A stretch of DNA of 64,000 nt from Candidatus Phosphoribacter baldrii (GCA_016704565.1 JADIZV010000002.1:1-64000); one strand, 5' to 3'; shown: positions 16,285-25,367, counted from the first letter of the stretch. Numbers and translations: made by a program. The notes: generated from the sequence alone by a model not told the origin.

Positions 16285-16800
16285 GTGACGCGAGATCTGC
16301 GACCGGACGACCTGCGATTCCTGGACCCGCTGACCCCCGAACAGATCACGCATGCGGCCAGCCTGCATGCTCGGCTGCGCGCGCATCGTGGCGAATGGGG
16401 CCACTGGGAGGGCGGCAAACCCAGCCCAGACGGCGGCACCACCGCCTACTACGTGGTGTTGGCGCCGATCGCGCAGCAGGCGTATGACTGGCTCATCGAC
16501 TCCGGCGTGCTGCCGGTCTTCGACTGGGTCGCCTGGTCGGCCAAGCGCGACCTGGTCCGAGGCAACGTCTCGGGGCTGGCTCCCGACGTGGCCCGCGCCC
16601 TGTTGACGACCCTCGTCCTGCAGCACCGGTCGTCGGACGGCTCGCTGCTCGGCGCCTTCCGGCACGGCATCATCACCGAACTCCTTGGCGTGCTCGGCAC
16701 GCATCCCGAGGTGGCCCGAGCCATGGTGAGAGCGGACGAGGCGCCCGAAACCCACGCGGCCCCTGAGGCCCGCGAGGCTCGGGTCCTCGAACCCATCTGA
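16285..16800 (+). CDS. Conserved hypothetical protein
   Basis: A 171-residue soluble protein starting at GTG 16285 after a strong GGGAGGAG ribosome site. It is mostly helical, with conserved-looking segments GEWGHWEGG, AYDWLIDSGVLPVFDWVAW and RHGIITELLG. The size and the DW/FDW repeats resemble DUF6508 proteins, but I cannot confirm that. The 245 bases upstream, after topA, hold no gene; they include a relatively AT-rich stretch (16100-16190) suited to a promoter. Confidence 0.6.
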   Translation: MTRDLRPDDLRFLDPLTPEQITHAASLHARLRAHRGEWGHWEGGKPSPDGGTTAYYVVLAPIAQQAYDWLIDSGVLPVFDWVAWSAKRDLVRGNVSGLAPDVARALLTTLVLQHRSSDGSLLGAFRHGIITELLGVLGTHPEVARAMVRADEAPETHAAPEAREARVLEPI

Positions 16801-16933
16801 GGAGCCCGGGCCGTCGAGCCTTGGGGTAGGCAGGTACTACGACCAAAGCCCGATGGCGGCTGCCCGCGCATGCCCCGCAGTGTTGAGCCATGGCCGGACC
16901 ACCCCGGCCGCTCGACCTGAAAGGAAGCGCACC

Positions 16934-17479
16934 ATGAAGCGCGTCGCAATCGTTATCGCCGCAACGGCGGCCGTTGTGCCAGCTGCCCTCGGCTTGCTGG
17001 GCAACGAGTCATTCGCCCAGTCGCTGCCGACCACCGTCCCCGCGTCCGTCCAGCTCGTCAGCAGTTCGTCGAGCACCCCCGCGGCGAGCGTTGACGACCA
17101 CGGCGGGGACCGCACCACCCGGGCTCCCGAACCGGGAGACGACCACGGCGGCGACCGTCCGAGGGCCTCGTCGGACGACTCCACGTCGGCCAGCTCGTCA
17201 GCGTCTTCAAGCTCGGTCGGCTCCTCTGCGACTTCGAGCTCGGCCAGCTCCTCTACGTCTTCGAGCTCGTCGTCCTCGCGTTCGTCCTCAAGCTCGTCCT
17301 CAAGCACCTCGGATGACGGCCCCGGCCACGACGCCGGCGACGACTCGGGTTCCGGTTCGTCGGGTTCCGGCTCGGGTTCCGGTTCGTCGGGCTCGGGTTC
17401 CGGCTCGTCAGGCTCTGGCGGGGGCGATGATGGTCCCGGCGATGACCATGGCTCCGGCGGCCACGGCGCCGACGACTGA
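16934..17479 (+). CDS. Secreted Ser/Gly/Asp low-complexity protein
   Basis: A 181-residue protein with a signal peptide (KRVAIVIAATAAVVPAALGLLG, probable cleavage near FAQS). The mature chain is almost entirely low complexity: runs of Ser, then alternating Ser-Gly, then Gly/Asp/His (DDHGG, GDDHGSGGHG). This is an extended acidic chain that may span the cell wall or bind cations through its Asp/His clusters. The ribosome site AAGGAA lies about 9 bases before ATG 16934. Its stop is only 4 bases before the histidine-kinase start, so it belongs to the same operon and may act as the sensed or regulated surface component. Confidence 0.6.
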   Translation: MKRVAIVIAATAAVVPAALGLLGNESFAQSLPTTVPASVQLVSSSSSTPAASVDDHGGDRTTRAPEPGDDHGGDRPRASSDDSTSASSSASSSSVGSSATSSSASSSTSSSSSSSRSSSSSSSSTSDDGPGHDAGDDSGSGSSGSGSGSGSSGSGSGSSGSGGGDDGPGDDHGSGGHGADD

Positions 17480-17483
17480 AAGG

Positions 17484-18920
17484 GTGCGCATCCTGACCGC
17501 GTCACCTACCCCGCGCGTGGGCGCCGAGGACCGGCCCCCCTCGGCGCCCGCCGTGGCATGGGTGACCCTCGCCGACGGCCAGCCAGGACCGCGCAGCCAA
17601 GCCCTACCCACCCCGGGTCGCACCCTGGCACAGCTCGTGGTTGCGGCTCTCGTGGTGTTCGGCTTGGTCCTGATCGGGACGTCGGTTGCCGCGAGTCGAC
17701 TCGCGGAGCGCGAGGCGGTCAACGATGCTGCGCACACCGCAAACCTGCTCGCCCAGGCGGTCGTCCAACCGGCCCTCACCGAGGCGCTCGTGGCTGGTGA
17801 CCAGGCAGCGTATGCCGCGTTCGACCGGATCGTGCGCGACAGCGTCCTGCCCAACAACATCGTCCGGGTCAAGCTGTGGAAGCCCGACGGCACGATCGTC
17901 TATGCCGACGAGACTCGGCTGGTCGGCCAGCGCTTCCCCCTGGACCCCGAACAGCTCGACGTGCTCACGACCCCGCAGACCAAAGCCGAGGTCTCCGATC
18001 TGGACCGGTCTGAGAACGAGTTCGAGCGCTACGGCGGCAAGCTGCTTGAGGTCTATCGGCCGGTGTGGAGCCCCAGCGGTCAGCCGTTGCTCTTCGAGGT
18101 GTATGGCGCCTATGCGCCGGTTGCCGAGCGCACGAGTGACCTGTGGCGCGGGCTGGCCGGGTTGCTTGCCAGCAGCCTGCTCCTGCTCTTCGTCCTGATG
18201 ACCCCCATCCTGTGGAAGGTCCTCGGACGCCTGCGTCAGGCCCACGAGCAGCGCGAGGCCCTCTTGCGGCGCGCCGTCGATGCCTCCGAGGAGGAGCGTC
18301 GCCGGATCGCCGCCACCTTGCACGACGGCCCGGTCCAGGAACTGGTCGCCAGCTCGCTCGTCGTTGCTGGGGTTGCCGAACAGGCTGCTGCTGCAGGCCA
18401 GCCCGCGATGGCGGACGACATCCGCGAGGCCGGCGGGACCGTCCGAGCCACGGTGGCCAGCCTGCGCTCGCTGCTCGTCGATCTCTACCCTGACCGCCTG
18501 GCCGACGCGGGGCTCGCCGCCGCAGTTGACGACCTGGCCCGCCCGCTGCGATCCAGGGGGACGACCGTCACGGTCGACCTCGACCCTGCGACTGTCGTCG
18601 CCCTGGACGAGGAATCGACCCACCTCATCTACCGGGTGACCCGCGAGTGTCTGCGAAACGTCGCCAAGCACGCCGGTGCGTGCACCGTGTCGGTGACCTT
18701 GGCGCGGGAGGTGAGCACCCGGCATACGGAGCTCGTGGTCGAGGACAACGGTGTCGGGTTCGACGTCGCAGCCAGCCGCACTCGCCACGGCCACTTCGGC
18801 CTGCGCGTGCTCACCGATCTTGCTGAGGGCGCCGGGGCCGTGCTCCAGGTCGCCTCCGCCCCCGGAGTCGGCACCCGTTGGCGCTTGCTCCTGCCGCCCC
18901 CTTCAGGAGGTATGCCGTGA
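17484..18920 (+). CDS. NarL-type sensor histidine kinase
   Basis: About 478 residues if translation begins at GTG 17484; later GTG codons near 17518 are possible. Order: a first membrane segment (QLVVAALVVFGLVLIGTSV), an extracytoplasmic sensor domain of about 150 residues, a second membrane helix (LLASSLLLLFVLMTPILW), then the HisKA_3 dimerisation motif EEERRRIAATLHDGPVQELVA with its phosphoacceptor His, and a HATPase_c domain (RECLRNVAKHA, VEDNGVGFD, GHFGLRVL). It overlaps the response-regulator gene by four bases. The sensed signal is unknown; coupling to the Ser-rich secreted protein suggests a cell-envelope cue. Confidence 0.88.
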   Translation: MRILTASPTPRVGAEDRPPSAPAVAWVTLADGQPGPRSQALPTPGRTLAQLVVAALVVFGLVLIGTSVAASRLAEREAVNDAAHTANLLAQAVVQPALTEALVAGDQAAYAAFDRIVRDSVLPNNIVRVKLWKPDGTIVYADETRLVGQRFPLDPEQLDVLTTPQTKAEVSDLDRSENEFERYGGKLLEVYRPVWSPSGQPLLFEVYGAYAPVAERTSDLWRGLAGLLASSLLLLFVLMTPILWKVLGRLRQAHEQREALLRRAVDASEEERRRIAATLHDGPVQELVASSLVVAGVAEQAAAAGQPAMADDIREAGGTVRATVASLRSLLVDLYPDRLADAGLAAAVDDLARPLRSRGTTVTVDLDPATVVALDEESTHLIYRVTRECLRNVAKHAGACTVSVTLAREVSTRHTELVVEDNGVGFDVAASRTRHGHFGLRVLTDLAEGAGAVLQVASAPGVGTRWRLLLPPPSGGMP

Positions 18921-19615
18921 CCGCTACTCCCGCATCCCCGCTCACGGACCCGTCGGTGGGCTCCACGGACCAGGGGGGCCGCGCGCCGAGCCGACCGATC
19001 ACGGTCGTCCTCGTTGACGACCACCGACTGGTCCGCGCCGGTCTTCGCGGCATCATCGACGCGGCCGCCGATCTCACCGTCGTGGGGGAAGCCGCCGATG
19101 GCTCGGAGGCGCTGGCCGTCGTGCGGGCGGCCCAGCCCGACGTGGTGCTCATGGACCTGTCGATGCCCGGCGTCGATGGCATCGAGGGGACGGCGCGGCT
19201 GCGGGACGCCGGAGAGTCGGCCCGGGTCGTCGTGCTCACGTCGTTCGTCGAGCACGATCGGGTCACCGCGGCGTTGGCGGCGGGGGCTGTCGGCTATCTG
19301 CTCAAGGACAGCGACCCGCGCGACGTGCTTGAGGCGATCCGGTCGGCCGCGGCCGGTCACGCTCCGTTGGATGCGCGAGTGGCGCGTGCCTTGCTGCCCA
19401 GCTCCAAACCCGCCGACCCTGCGGCCGCCCTCAGCGGGCGTGAGCGGGAGGTGCTCCTCCTCGTCGCCCAGGGGATGGCGAACAAGCAGGTGGCTCGGCA
19501 GTTAGGGATCTCCGAGCGGACCGTCAAGGCCCACTTGGGCAACGTGTTCCGTCATATCGGGGTCGCCGACCGGACCAGCGCGGCGCTGTGGGCCCGCGAT
19601 CACGGCGTGGTCTGA
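18917..19615 (+). CDS. NarL/LuxR-family response regulator
   Basis: A 232-residue regulator. GTG 18917 is preceded by AGGAGG at 6 bases, again within a GGTATGCCGTGA copy of the genome motif that also holds the kinase stop codon. The receiver domain has the acidic pair VDDHR, the phosphoacceptor Asp in VVLMDLSMPG, and the Thr/Lys switch residues in VLTSF and YLLKD. The C-terminal LuxR helix-turn-helix is LSGREREVLLLVAQGMANKQVARQLGISERTVKAHLGNVFRHI. It pairs with the kinase encoded directly upstream. Confidence 0.92.
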   Translation: MTATPASPLTDPSVGSTDQGGRAPSRPITVVLVDDHRLVRAGLRGIIDAAADLTVVGEAADGSEALAVVRAAQPDVVLMDLSMPGVDGIEGTARLRDAGESARVVVLTSFVEHDRVTAALAAGAVGYLLKDSDPRDVLEAIRSAAAGHAPLDARVARALLPSSKPADPAAALSGREREVLLLVAQGMANKQVARQLGISERTVKAHLGNVFRHIGVADRTSAALWARDHGVV

Positions 19616-19679
19616 GGGCGCCCCCCGTTCTGCCCGCGAAAAGGCAGGGCGAGGCGGCATACAGTGCCGGGAAACGGAC

Positions 19680-19716
19680 TTGACCCTCACGCGAGGTGAG
19701 GCGCGAACGTAAGGGC
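19680..19716 (+). promoter_or_regulatory. MerR-type promoter with dyad in a long spacer
   Basis: TTGACC (19680-19685) and GAACGT (19705-19710) are separated by 19 bases, the over-long spacing typical of MerR-regulated promoters. The spacer holds the dyad CCTCAC-GCGAG-GTGAGG. The -10 box ends 6 bases before ATG 19717, so the transcript is probably leaderless. This predicts autoregulation by the TipA-like protein. Confidence 0.7.
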
Positions 19717-20526
19717 ATGACGACGACCATGACCGACATCGACACCCTGCTGACGGTGGGCCAGGTGGCCGACCTGTTCGGGGTGACGGTGCGGACGCTG
19801 CACCACTACGACGAGATCGGGCTGGTCGTGCCGAGCGAGCGCTCACGGGCCGGCTACCGGCTCTACACCGCCGCGGATCTCGTCCGGCTGCAGCACGTCG
19901 TCGTCTACCGCCGGTTGGAGTTCCCGCTTGAGCAGATCGCGACGCTGCTCGAGCAGGGCGCCACCGATCCGCGGGCCAGCGCCGAGCATTTGCGTCGGCA
20001 GCGGGCCGCGGTCCTGCATCGGCTGGACGAGCTGCGGGAGCTCGTCACGGCCATCGACACGGCCTTGGAGGCAACGATGAACGACCGACCGGCAACGCGC
20101 GAGGAGATGAGGGAGCTGTTCGGCGACGGCTTCTCCGACGACTACGAGGCGGAGGCGCAGCAGCGCTGGGGCGAGACCGACGCCTGGCGGCAGTCGCGGG
20201 AGCGGACGGCGCGCTACACCGTGGCGGACTGGGCCCAGGTGAAGGAGGAGATGCAGGCCGTCGGAGAGGGTTTCGCGGCGGCCATGGACGCCGGTATGCC
20301 GCCCACGAGCCAGGCCGCGCTGGAGGCCGCCGAGGCGCATCGGCGGTCGATCGAGCGGTTCTACGACTGCTCGTATGCCATGCACCGAGGGCTGGCGGAC
20401 CTGTACCTGGCCGATCCTCGGTTCACCAAGACCTACGAGGACATCAGGGTGGGGATGGCGCAGTATGTCCACGACGCCATCCACGCCAACGCCGATCAAG
20501 GTCAAGGTCAAGGCGCTCCGGGCTGA
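19717..20526 (+). CDS. MerR-family TipA-like multidrug-sensing regulator
   Basis: A 269-residue protein: an N-terminal MerR winged helix (LLTVGQVADLFGVTVRTLHHYDEIGLV, then RAGYRLYTAADLVRLQHV), a coiled-coil dimerisation helix (about 75-115) and a C-terminal TipAS-type domain (about 130-265, with ERFYDCSYAMHRGLADLYLADPRF). TipA proteins bind thiopeptide and other cyclic antibiotics through this domain and activate promoters with 19-base spacing, as found directly upstream. No export gene follows; tmk begins 48 bases downstream under its own promoter. Confidence 0.88.
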   Translation: MTTTMTDIDTLLTVGQVADLFGVTVRTLHHYDEIGLVVPSERSRAGYRLYTAADLVRLQHVVVYRRLEFPLEQIATLLEQGATDPRASAEHLRRQRAAVLHRLDELRELVTAIDTALEATMNDRPATREEMRELFGDGFSDDYEAEAQQRWGETDAWRQSRERTARYTVADWAQVKEEMQAVGEGFAAAMDAGMPPTSQAALEAAEAHRRSIERFYDCSYAMHRGLADLYLADPRFTKTYEDIRVGMAQYVHDAIHANADQGQGQGAPG

Positions 20527-20560
20527 CGGGCGGCCCGTCACCGAGGTCGGTGCCCTGGCC

Positions 20561-20573
20561 TAGGCTCTGGACC
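20561..20573 (+). promoter_or_regulatory. Leaderless -10 box of tmk
   Basis: TAGGCT (20561-20566), 7 bases, then GTG 20574. No Shine-Dalgarno sequence is present. Confidence 0.65.
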
Positions 20574-21215
20574 GTGAGCCACAGCCCCGCATCGACACCC
20601 CCCAGGGGGTTGTTCGTCGCCTTCGAAGGGGGCGACGGGGCCGGGAAATCCACCCAGGTGCGGCTGCTCGCGGCGGCCCTGCACGCGGCCGGGCGCGAGG
20701 TCCTGGTCACCCGACAACCGGGTGGGACGCCGCTCGGGGCGGAGATCCGCCGGTTGGTCATGCACGGTGACCACGTCAGCCCGCGCGCCGAGGCTCTCCT
20801 GTATGCCGCCGACAAGGCTCACCATGTCGACGAGCTGATCCGCCCAACCCTGCACCGCGGTGCCGACGTGCTCACCGACCGCTACACCGACTCCTCGATC
20901 GCCTATCAGGGGGCCGGGCGCGATCTGGGGCCGCAGGAGATCCACGACCTGCTCGTCTGGGCGGTCGATGGCCTCTTCCCGGACGTGACCTTCGTCGTTG
21001 ACGTGCCAGCGGCCGTGGGGCGAGCCCGTCGGGGGGCGGTCCACGACCGGATCGAGGCTGAAGGTGACGACTTCCACGAGCGGGTCCGCCAGCACTTCCT
21101 CGACCTCGCGGCCGCGGCCCCCGAGCGCTACCTCGTGCTGGACGGCACCGCCGACCCGGCCGACCTGCACGTCGCCGTGGTCGCTCGGCTCCGAGCACAG
21201 GGGGTCGCGCTATGA
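20574..21215 (+). CDS. tmk: Thymidylate kinase
   Basis: A 213-residue dTMP kinase, making dTDP from dTMP and ATP. It has the P-loop FEGGDGAGKST (about residues 16-26), the DRx motif LTDRYTDSSIAYQGAGR, and the substrate-binding TRQPGGTPLG. The GTG start is fixed by the leaderless promoter 7 bases upstream; the ATG at 20550 would precede the promoter. It overlaps holB by four bases (ATGA); this tmk-holB pair is common in actinobacteria. Confidence 0.95.
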   Translation: MSHSPASTPPRGLFVAFEGGDGAGKSTQVRLLAAALHAAGREVLVTRQPGGTPLGAEIRRLVMHGDHVSPRAEALLYAADKAHHVDELIRPTLHRGADVLTDRYTDSSIAYQGAGRDLGPQEIHDLLVWAVDGLFPDVTFVVDVPAAVGRARRGAVHDRIEAEGDDFHERVRQHFLDLAAAAPERYLVLDGTADPADLHVAVVARLRAQGVAL

Positions 21216-22362
21216 GCGTGTGGGACGAGGTCGTCGGCCAGTCGCAGACGGTCCGAACGCTCAGCCATGCCGCCACCGACCCGGCCGGGATGACCCACTC
21301 GTGGCTGCTCACCGGCCCCCCGGGGTCCGGCCGATCGACCGCAGCCCGAGCCTTCGCCGCCGCGCTGCAATGCCCCGACCACGGGTGCGGCACCTGCCGT
21401 GAGTGCCGCACGGCCACCGAGGGGACCCACGCTGACGTGCGGATCGTCTCGACCGAAGGACTGTCGATCAAGGTCGAAGACACCCGCGCACTCGTGCAGG
21501 AGGCCGGCTTGCGGCCGTCTGTGGGCGCCTGGCGGGTCATCGTCGTCGAAGACGCCGACCGGCTCACCGAACGCGCGGCCGATGCCCTGCTCAAGGCCCT
21601 GGAGGAGCCGACCCCTCGCACCGTCTGGATCCTGTGCGCCCCCTCCCTGGAGGACGTCATCGTCACCATCCGCTCCCGGTGCCGGCACGTCCGCCTGCGG
21701 ACCCCGCCCGTCGCGGCGGTGGCCGACCTGCTGACCCGGCGGGACGGCATACCGGAGCCGATGGCCAGGTATGCCGCCCGGGCGGCGCAGTGCCATGTCG
21801 GGATGGCCCGGCGGCTGGCCCGCGACGAGGGGGCCCGTAACCGGCGGCACGAGGTGATCAGCCTCCCCTGCGGATCCGCGGGGTCGGCGACGCCGTCGGT
21901 GCGGCCGCCGACCTCGCGAGCATCGCCGAGGCCGAAGCCGGCGCGTCGTCCGCGACCCGCGACGCTGCCGAGCGCACGCGGCTCATGGAGACCCTCGGCG
22001 CCGACCCCGGCGCGCGCACCCAGCCACCGCACGTCCGGGCCCAGCTCGCTGCGCTGGAGAAGGAGCAGAAAGCCCGCGCGACCCGGTTCGGTCGGGATGT
22101 CGTCGACCGGTCGCTCGTCGACTTGCTATCGATGTATCGCGATGCGCTCCTGGTCCGCACCGGGGCCACCGTCGAGCTCGTCAACGCCGAAGCGCTCGAC
22201 CAGGTCCGAGCGCTCGCCGGTGCGATGAGCGCCGAGAGACTCCTGCAATGCATGGACGCGATCGGCGAAGCCCGCGAGCGGATCAACCTCAACGTCCCGC
22301 CGCTGCTCGCCCTGGAGGCCATGGCGGTCACGCTCCAGGTCCCGACACCCTCGAACGGGTAG
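21212..22362 (+). pseudogene. holB: DNA polymerase III delta-prime subunit, disrupted by a frameshift
   Basis: The first ~218 residues read in one frame (VGQSQTVRTL, P-loop GPPGSGRST, zinc-type cysteines C-x8-C-x2-C-x2-C, EDADRLTERAADALLKALEEP, sensor SRCRHV). After the C-run 21865-21868 the frame yields an unrelated Arg/Pro-rich sequence. A shift of one base there restores typical clamp-loader sequence to TAG 22362 (LRIRGVGDAVGAAADLA, then RATRFGRDVVDRSLVDLLSMYRD and NVPPLLALEAM). Rejoined, it would be about 383 residues, the normal length. Since holB is essential and the site is a cytosine homopolymer, a missed C in the sequence is the likeliest cause; a true mutation or a -1 ribosomal slip is less likely. 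Confidence 0.85.
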
Positions 22363-22446
22363 CCTCGGGCGCGGCGGATCCGTCTCGGGCATGGGACGAT
22401 TCGGTATGCCGCACACCCTCGGGGACGACAAGGAGCACCACCGGTC

Positions 22447-24072
22447 ATGAGACTCTCGACCGCCCGGATGCGCATGCGAGACCTGGACCACGGACGCGTC
22501 CGTGCCAGGCTGGCGCTGGTCGCCACCGGCACCGTGGCGGCGTTGTCCTTGTCGGCGTGCCTCGTCCTGCCGTTCGTTCCCGGGAACGACCCGACGCCGG
22601 GAGTCGGCGGTGGCGGGGCGACCGGCTCATCAGGCAACCCGACGGCGGTCCAGCAACCTCCGGCAGGCACGACCGGGCTCGGGCGCTTCTACTCCCAACG
22701 ACTTGACTGGCGCAGTTGCTCGGCCGGAGAGTGCGCCAAGCTTGAGGTGCCCGTTGACTATGCGCAACCGCAGGGGTCGACGATCCAGCTCGCCCTGCTG
22801 CGGGTCAAGGCGAAGTCCCCCTCGGCTCGGATCGGGTCGCTGGTGGTCAACCCGGGCGGTCCGGGCGGCTCCGGGGTGGAATACGCCAGCTATGCCAACC
22901 AGATCGTCGGTGCACCGGTGCGCGCGGCATACGACATCGTCGGTTTCGACCCTCGGGGGGTGGGCGCGTCCGCCCCGATCGACTGCCTGGACGACGCGGG
23001 CTTGGACGCATTCCTCGGGATGGATCCGACCCCGGACACCCCGGCGGAGGAGCAGGCGTTCGTCGCAGGCTCGAAGCTGCTCGCCGACGGGTGCAAAGCC
23101 AAGGGTGGCGCGTTGCTCGCTCACGTGTCGACCGTTGACGCGGCCAAGGATATGGACGTCTTGCGGGCCGCCCTCGGCGAGGCCAAGCTGCACTACCTCG
23201 GCAAGTCCTATGGCACGTTCCTCGGCTCCACGTATGCCGGTCTGTTCCCTGACAAGGTCGGCCGCTTCGTCCTTGACGGGGTCGTCCCGCCGGACCTCAC
23301 GTCGCAGCAACTGTCCGAGGGGCAGGCCCGTGGTTTTGAGGCGGCCACCCGCGCCTATGTCGCCAGCTGCATCAAGCGCAGCACCTGTCCGATCGGATCG
23401 ACGGTGGACGAGGGGATGCAGTGGCTGCAGGACTTCCTCAAGAGCTTGGATGCCCAGCCCATCCGGGTCACCAGCGACCAGAAGATCACGGAGCTCACCG
23501 AGGCCTGGGGTGCCATCGGGATGGCCTATGCGATGTATTCGCAGCAGGCCTGGCCATCCCTGACCTCTGCTCTCACCGCTGCCAAGAACGGCGACGGCAA
23601 CCAGCTCATGGAGCTGGCCAACCAGTATGCCGACCGCACCTCCAGCGGCAAGTACTCGGGCAACATCATGGAGGTCATCTACGCCGTCAACTGCCTGGAC
23701 CGGCCGGACACCGCAGACGTGGCGATCGTCGAGAAGAACGGCGAGGCGTTCGCCAAGGTGGCCCCGACGTGGGGGCGGTTCCTCGCCTGGGGCTCGGTGC
23801 CGTGTGGGGTGTGGCCGATCCAGAGTGGAACGACCCCAGCGAAGATCACCGCTGCCGGCAGCGGACCGATCGTCGTGGTCGGCACGACCCGCGACCCGGC
23901 CACCATTTACGAATGGTCGGTGCGGTTGAAGAACGAGCTGGCCAACGCGGTCCTGCTCACCTTCGACGGCGACGGCCACACGGCATACACCCGGTCCAAC
24001 GCGTGCATCGACCGGCCGATCGACGACTACTACGTCAAGGGGACGGTGCCGACCGACGGCCTCAAGTGCTGA
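22447..24072 (+). CDS. Lipoprotein alpha/beta hydrolase, TAP-like (tripeptidyl aminopeptidase family)
   Basis: A 541-residue exported hydrolase. The N-terminus has a lipoprotein signal with lipobox LSAC (Cys near 38), then a Gly/Thr-rich linker. Catalytic features are the oxyanion-hole segment NPGGPGGSG, nucleophile elbow GKSYGTFLG, Asp in TTRDPATIY and His in GDGHTAY, the order of SlpD/Tap-type serine peptidases with a C-terminal TAP domain. It cleaves N-terminal tripeptides or esters outside the membrane in relatives. It is convergent with the CapA gene. Confidence 0.9.
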   Translation: MRLSTARMRMRDLDHGRVRARLALVATGTVAALSLSACLVLPFVPGNDPTPGVGGGGATGSSGNPTAVQQPPAGTTGLGRFYSQRLDWRSCSAGECAKLEVPVDYAQPQGSTIQLALLRVKAKSPSARIGSLVVNPGGPGGSGVEYASYANQIVGAPVRAAYDIVGFDPRGVGASAPIDCLDDAGLDAFLGMDPTPDTPAEEQAFVAGSKLLADGCKAKGGALLAHVSTVDAAKDMDVLRAALGEAKLHYLGKSYGTFLGSTYAGLFPDKVGRFVLDGVVPPDLTSQQLSEGQARGFEAATRAYVASCIKRSTCPIGSTVDEGMQWLQDFLKSLDAQPIRVTSDQKITELTEAWGAIGMAYAMYSQQAWPSLTSALTAAKNGDGNQLMELANQYADRTSSGKYSGNIMEVIYAVNCLDRPDTADVAIVEKNGEAFAKVAPTWGRFLAWGSVPCGVWPIQSGTTPAKITAAGSGPIVVVGTTRDPATIYEWSVRLKNELANAVLLTFDGDGHTAYTRSNACIDRPIDDYYVKGTVPTDGLKC

Positions 24073-24102
24073 CGGTTGGGGGCGCTGCCGACACCGGTGC
24101 GG

Positions 24103-25347
24103 TCAGCGGCCCGCGATGTCCAGGCCCTTGGTGTCGCCTCCCAGCGCCGTCAGGGCTTTGACGGTGCGGTCATAGAAGACCCGGTATGCCGCCTTGCGGG
24201 CCTCGCTGACGGCCGGGTCGGCCAACAGCGTGGCCAGGTCGATATAGCGCAACGGCTCGTTGAGGTTGCTCATCACCGCCGGGCGGGCCTGCGCCTGGGT
24301 GACGGTCCAACGGCCGTCGCTGCCCTGGGTGAAGGTGAATCGGGCCATGACCTCGTGCTGGGCCTTGACCAGCTCGGGGAGCCGGTGCTGGTGGGCGATC
24401 ATATTGCCCAGCCCATAGGCCACCCAGGTGTCGCCGATCTTGTCGATCGGCTGGACCACGTGCGCATGGTGCCCGTAGATGAGGTTGATGTCGGGCGAGG
24501 CCGCCAATGCCGTCGCCACCTCGCGCTGCTGAGCGGTCGGGAGGATCTGGTATTCCGTGCCCGCATGGAGGGCGACGAGGACGATCTGGGCGCCCGACGC
24601 CCGCGCAGCCTTGGCGTCGGCCAGGATCTTGGCCGTGTCGATGACATCGACGGCCCACTTCTTGTCGGCCGGAAGCTGGAAACCGTTGAGCCCGTAAGCG
24701 TAGGCGAGCAGCGCCACCTTGACGCCGTGCGCGTCGAGCATCGTCGTGCCGGCCTCCTCCTGGGCGCTGCGGTTGCTGCCCGCGTGCTTGAGGCCGGCGG
24801 CGTCCATGGCGTCGAGGGTCCGCTTGACGCCGTCGACGCCCTTGTCGATGGAGTGGTTCGACGCGGTCGTGCACGCATCGAAGCCGGTGTCGACGAGGGC
24901 GGGGAGGATCTCCTGCGGCACCGAGAAGACCGGATAGCTCGTGTAGGGACCGCCGGGAGGCGCGATCGGCGTCTCCAAGTTGCAGATGGCCAGGTCGGCG
25001 CTCTCGACGAACGGTTTCGCGCCGGCCAACAGCGGCCGGTAGTCCAGGCCGTTGCTTGCTTTGGCCGGGTTGGCCGCGGCGTCCTTGCGGGCCTGGTCGG
25101 TGACGCCGGCGTGCAGGAGGACGTCGCCGGTGAGGGCGACGGTCACGGTCGACCGGCCGCCTGAGCCCGGCGCCGAGCCGGACGTGGCTGGCGAGGTCGG
25201 TGCCTTGCCGGACCCTGAGCCGGACGCGGTCGCGGGGCCCCCCGCGAGGGGCACCGGGGTCGAGGACGCGGAACAGGCCGAGAGCGCGAGGACGACGCCC
25301 GCAGCGAGCGCGGCCCCAGAGCGGGAGAGGAGGCCCCTGGAAGTCAC
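24103..25347 (-). CDS. CapA-family lipoprotein (PgsA-like metallophosphatase fold)
   Basis: A 414-residue exported protein. GTG 25347 is chosen because TACCCT lies 7 bases upstream (leaderless). The signal peptide ends in the lipobox LSAC near residue 25, followed by a Ser/Gly linker. The capsule-synthesis CapA domain has ALTGDVLLH, NLETPI, TASNHSIDKG (Asn-His metal site) and IYGHHAHVVQPI. Family members include PgsA of poly-gamma-glutamate synthesis, but no pgsB/C genes are near, so a role in capsule is not established. Confidence 0.87.
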   Translation of the reverse strand: MTSRGLLSRSGAALAAGVVLALSACSASSTPVPLAGGPATASGSGSGKAPTSPATSGSAPGSGGRSTVTVALTGDVLLHAGVTDQARKDAAANPAKASNGLDYRPLLAGAKPFVESADLAICNLETPIAPPGGPYTSYPVFSVPQEILPALVDTGFDACTTASNHSIDKGVDGVKRTLDAMDAAGLKHAGSNRSAQEEAGTTMLDAHGVKVALLAYAYGLNGFQLPADKKWAVDVIDTAKILADAKAARASGAQIVLVALHAGTEYQILPTAQQREVATALAASPDINLIYGHHAHVVQPIDKIGDTWVAYGLGNMIAHQHRLPELVKAQHEVMARFTFTQGSDGRWTVTQAQARPAVMSNLNEPLRYIDLATLLADPAVSEARKAAYRVFYDRTVKALTALGGDTKGLDIAGR

Positions 25348-25360
25348 GGGTACGAGGGTA
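25348..25360 (-). promoter_or_regulatory. Leaderless -10 box of the CapA gene
   Basis: On the minus strand TACCCT (25360-25355) is followed by 7 bases and GTG 25347. Confidence 0.6.
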
Positions 25361-25367
25361 GGCCACC

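Noticed and set aside
16853..16933. Upstream extension of the Ser-rich secreted protein to 16853
   Set aside because: The extension precedes a good ribosome site and would bury the signal peptide inside the protein.
21865..21868. Programmed -1 ribosomal frameshift in holB
   Set aside because: The site TCCCCTG is not a standard slippery heptamer and I see no stable downstream structure; an assembly error in the C-run is simpler, though not proven.
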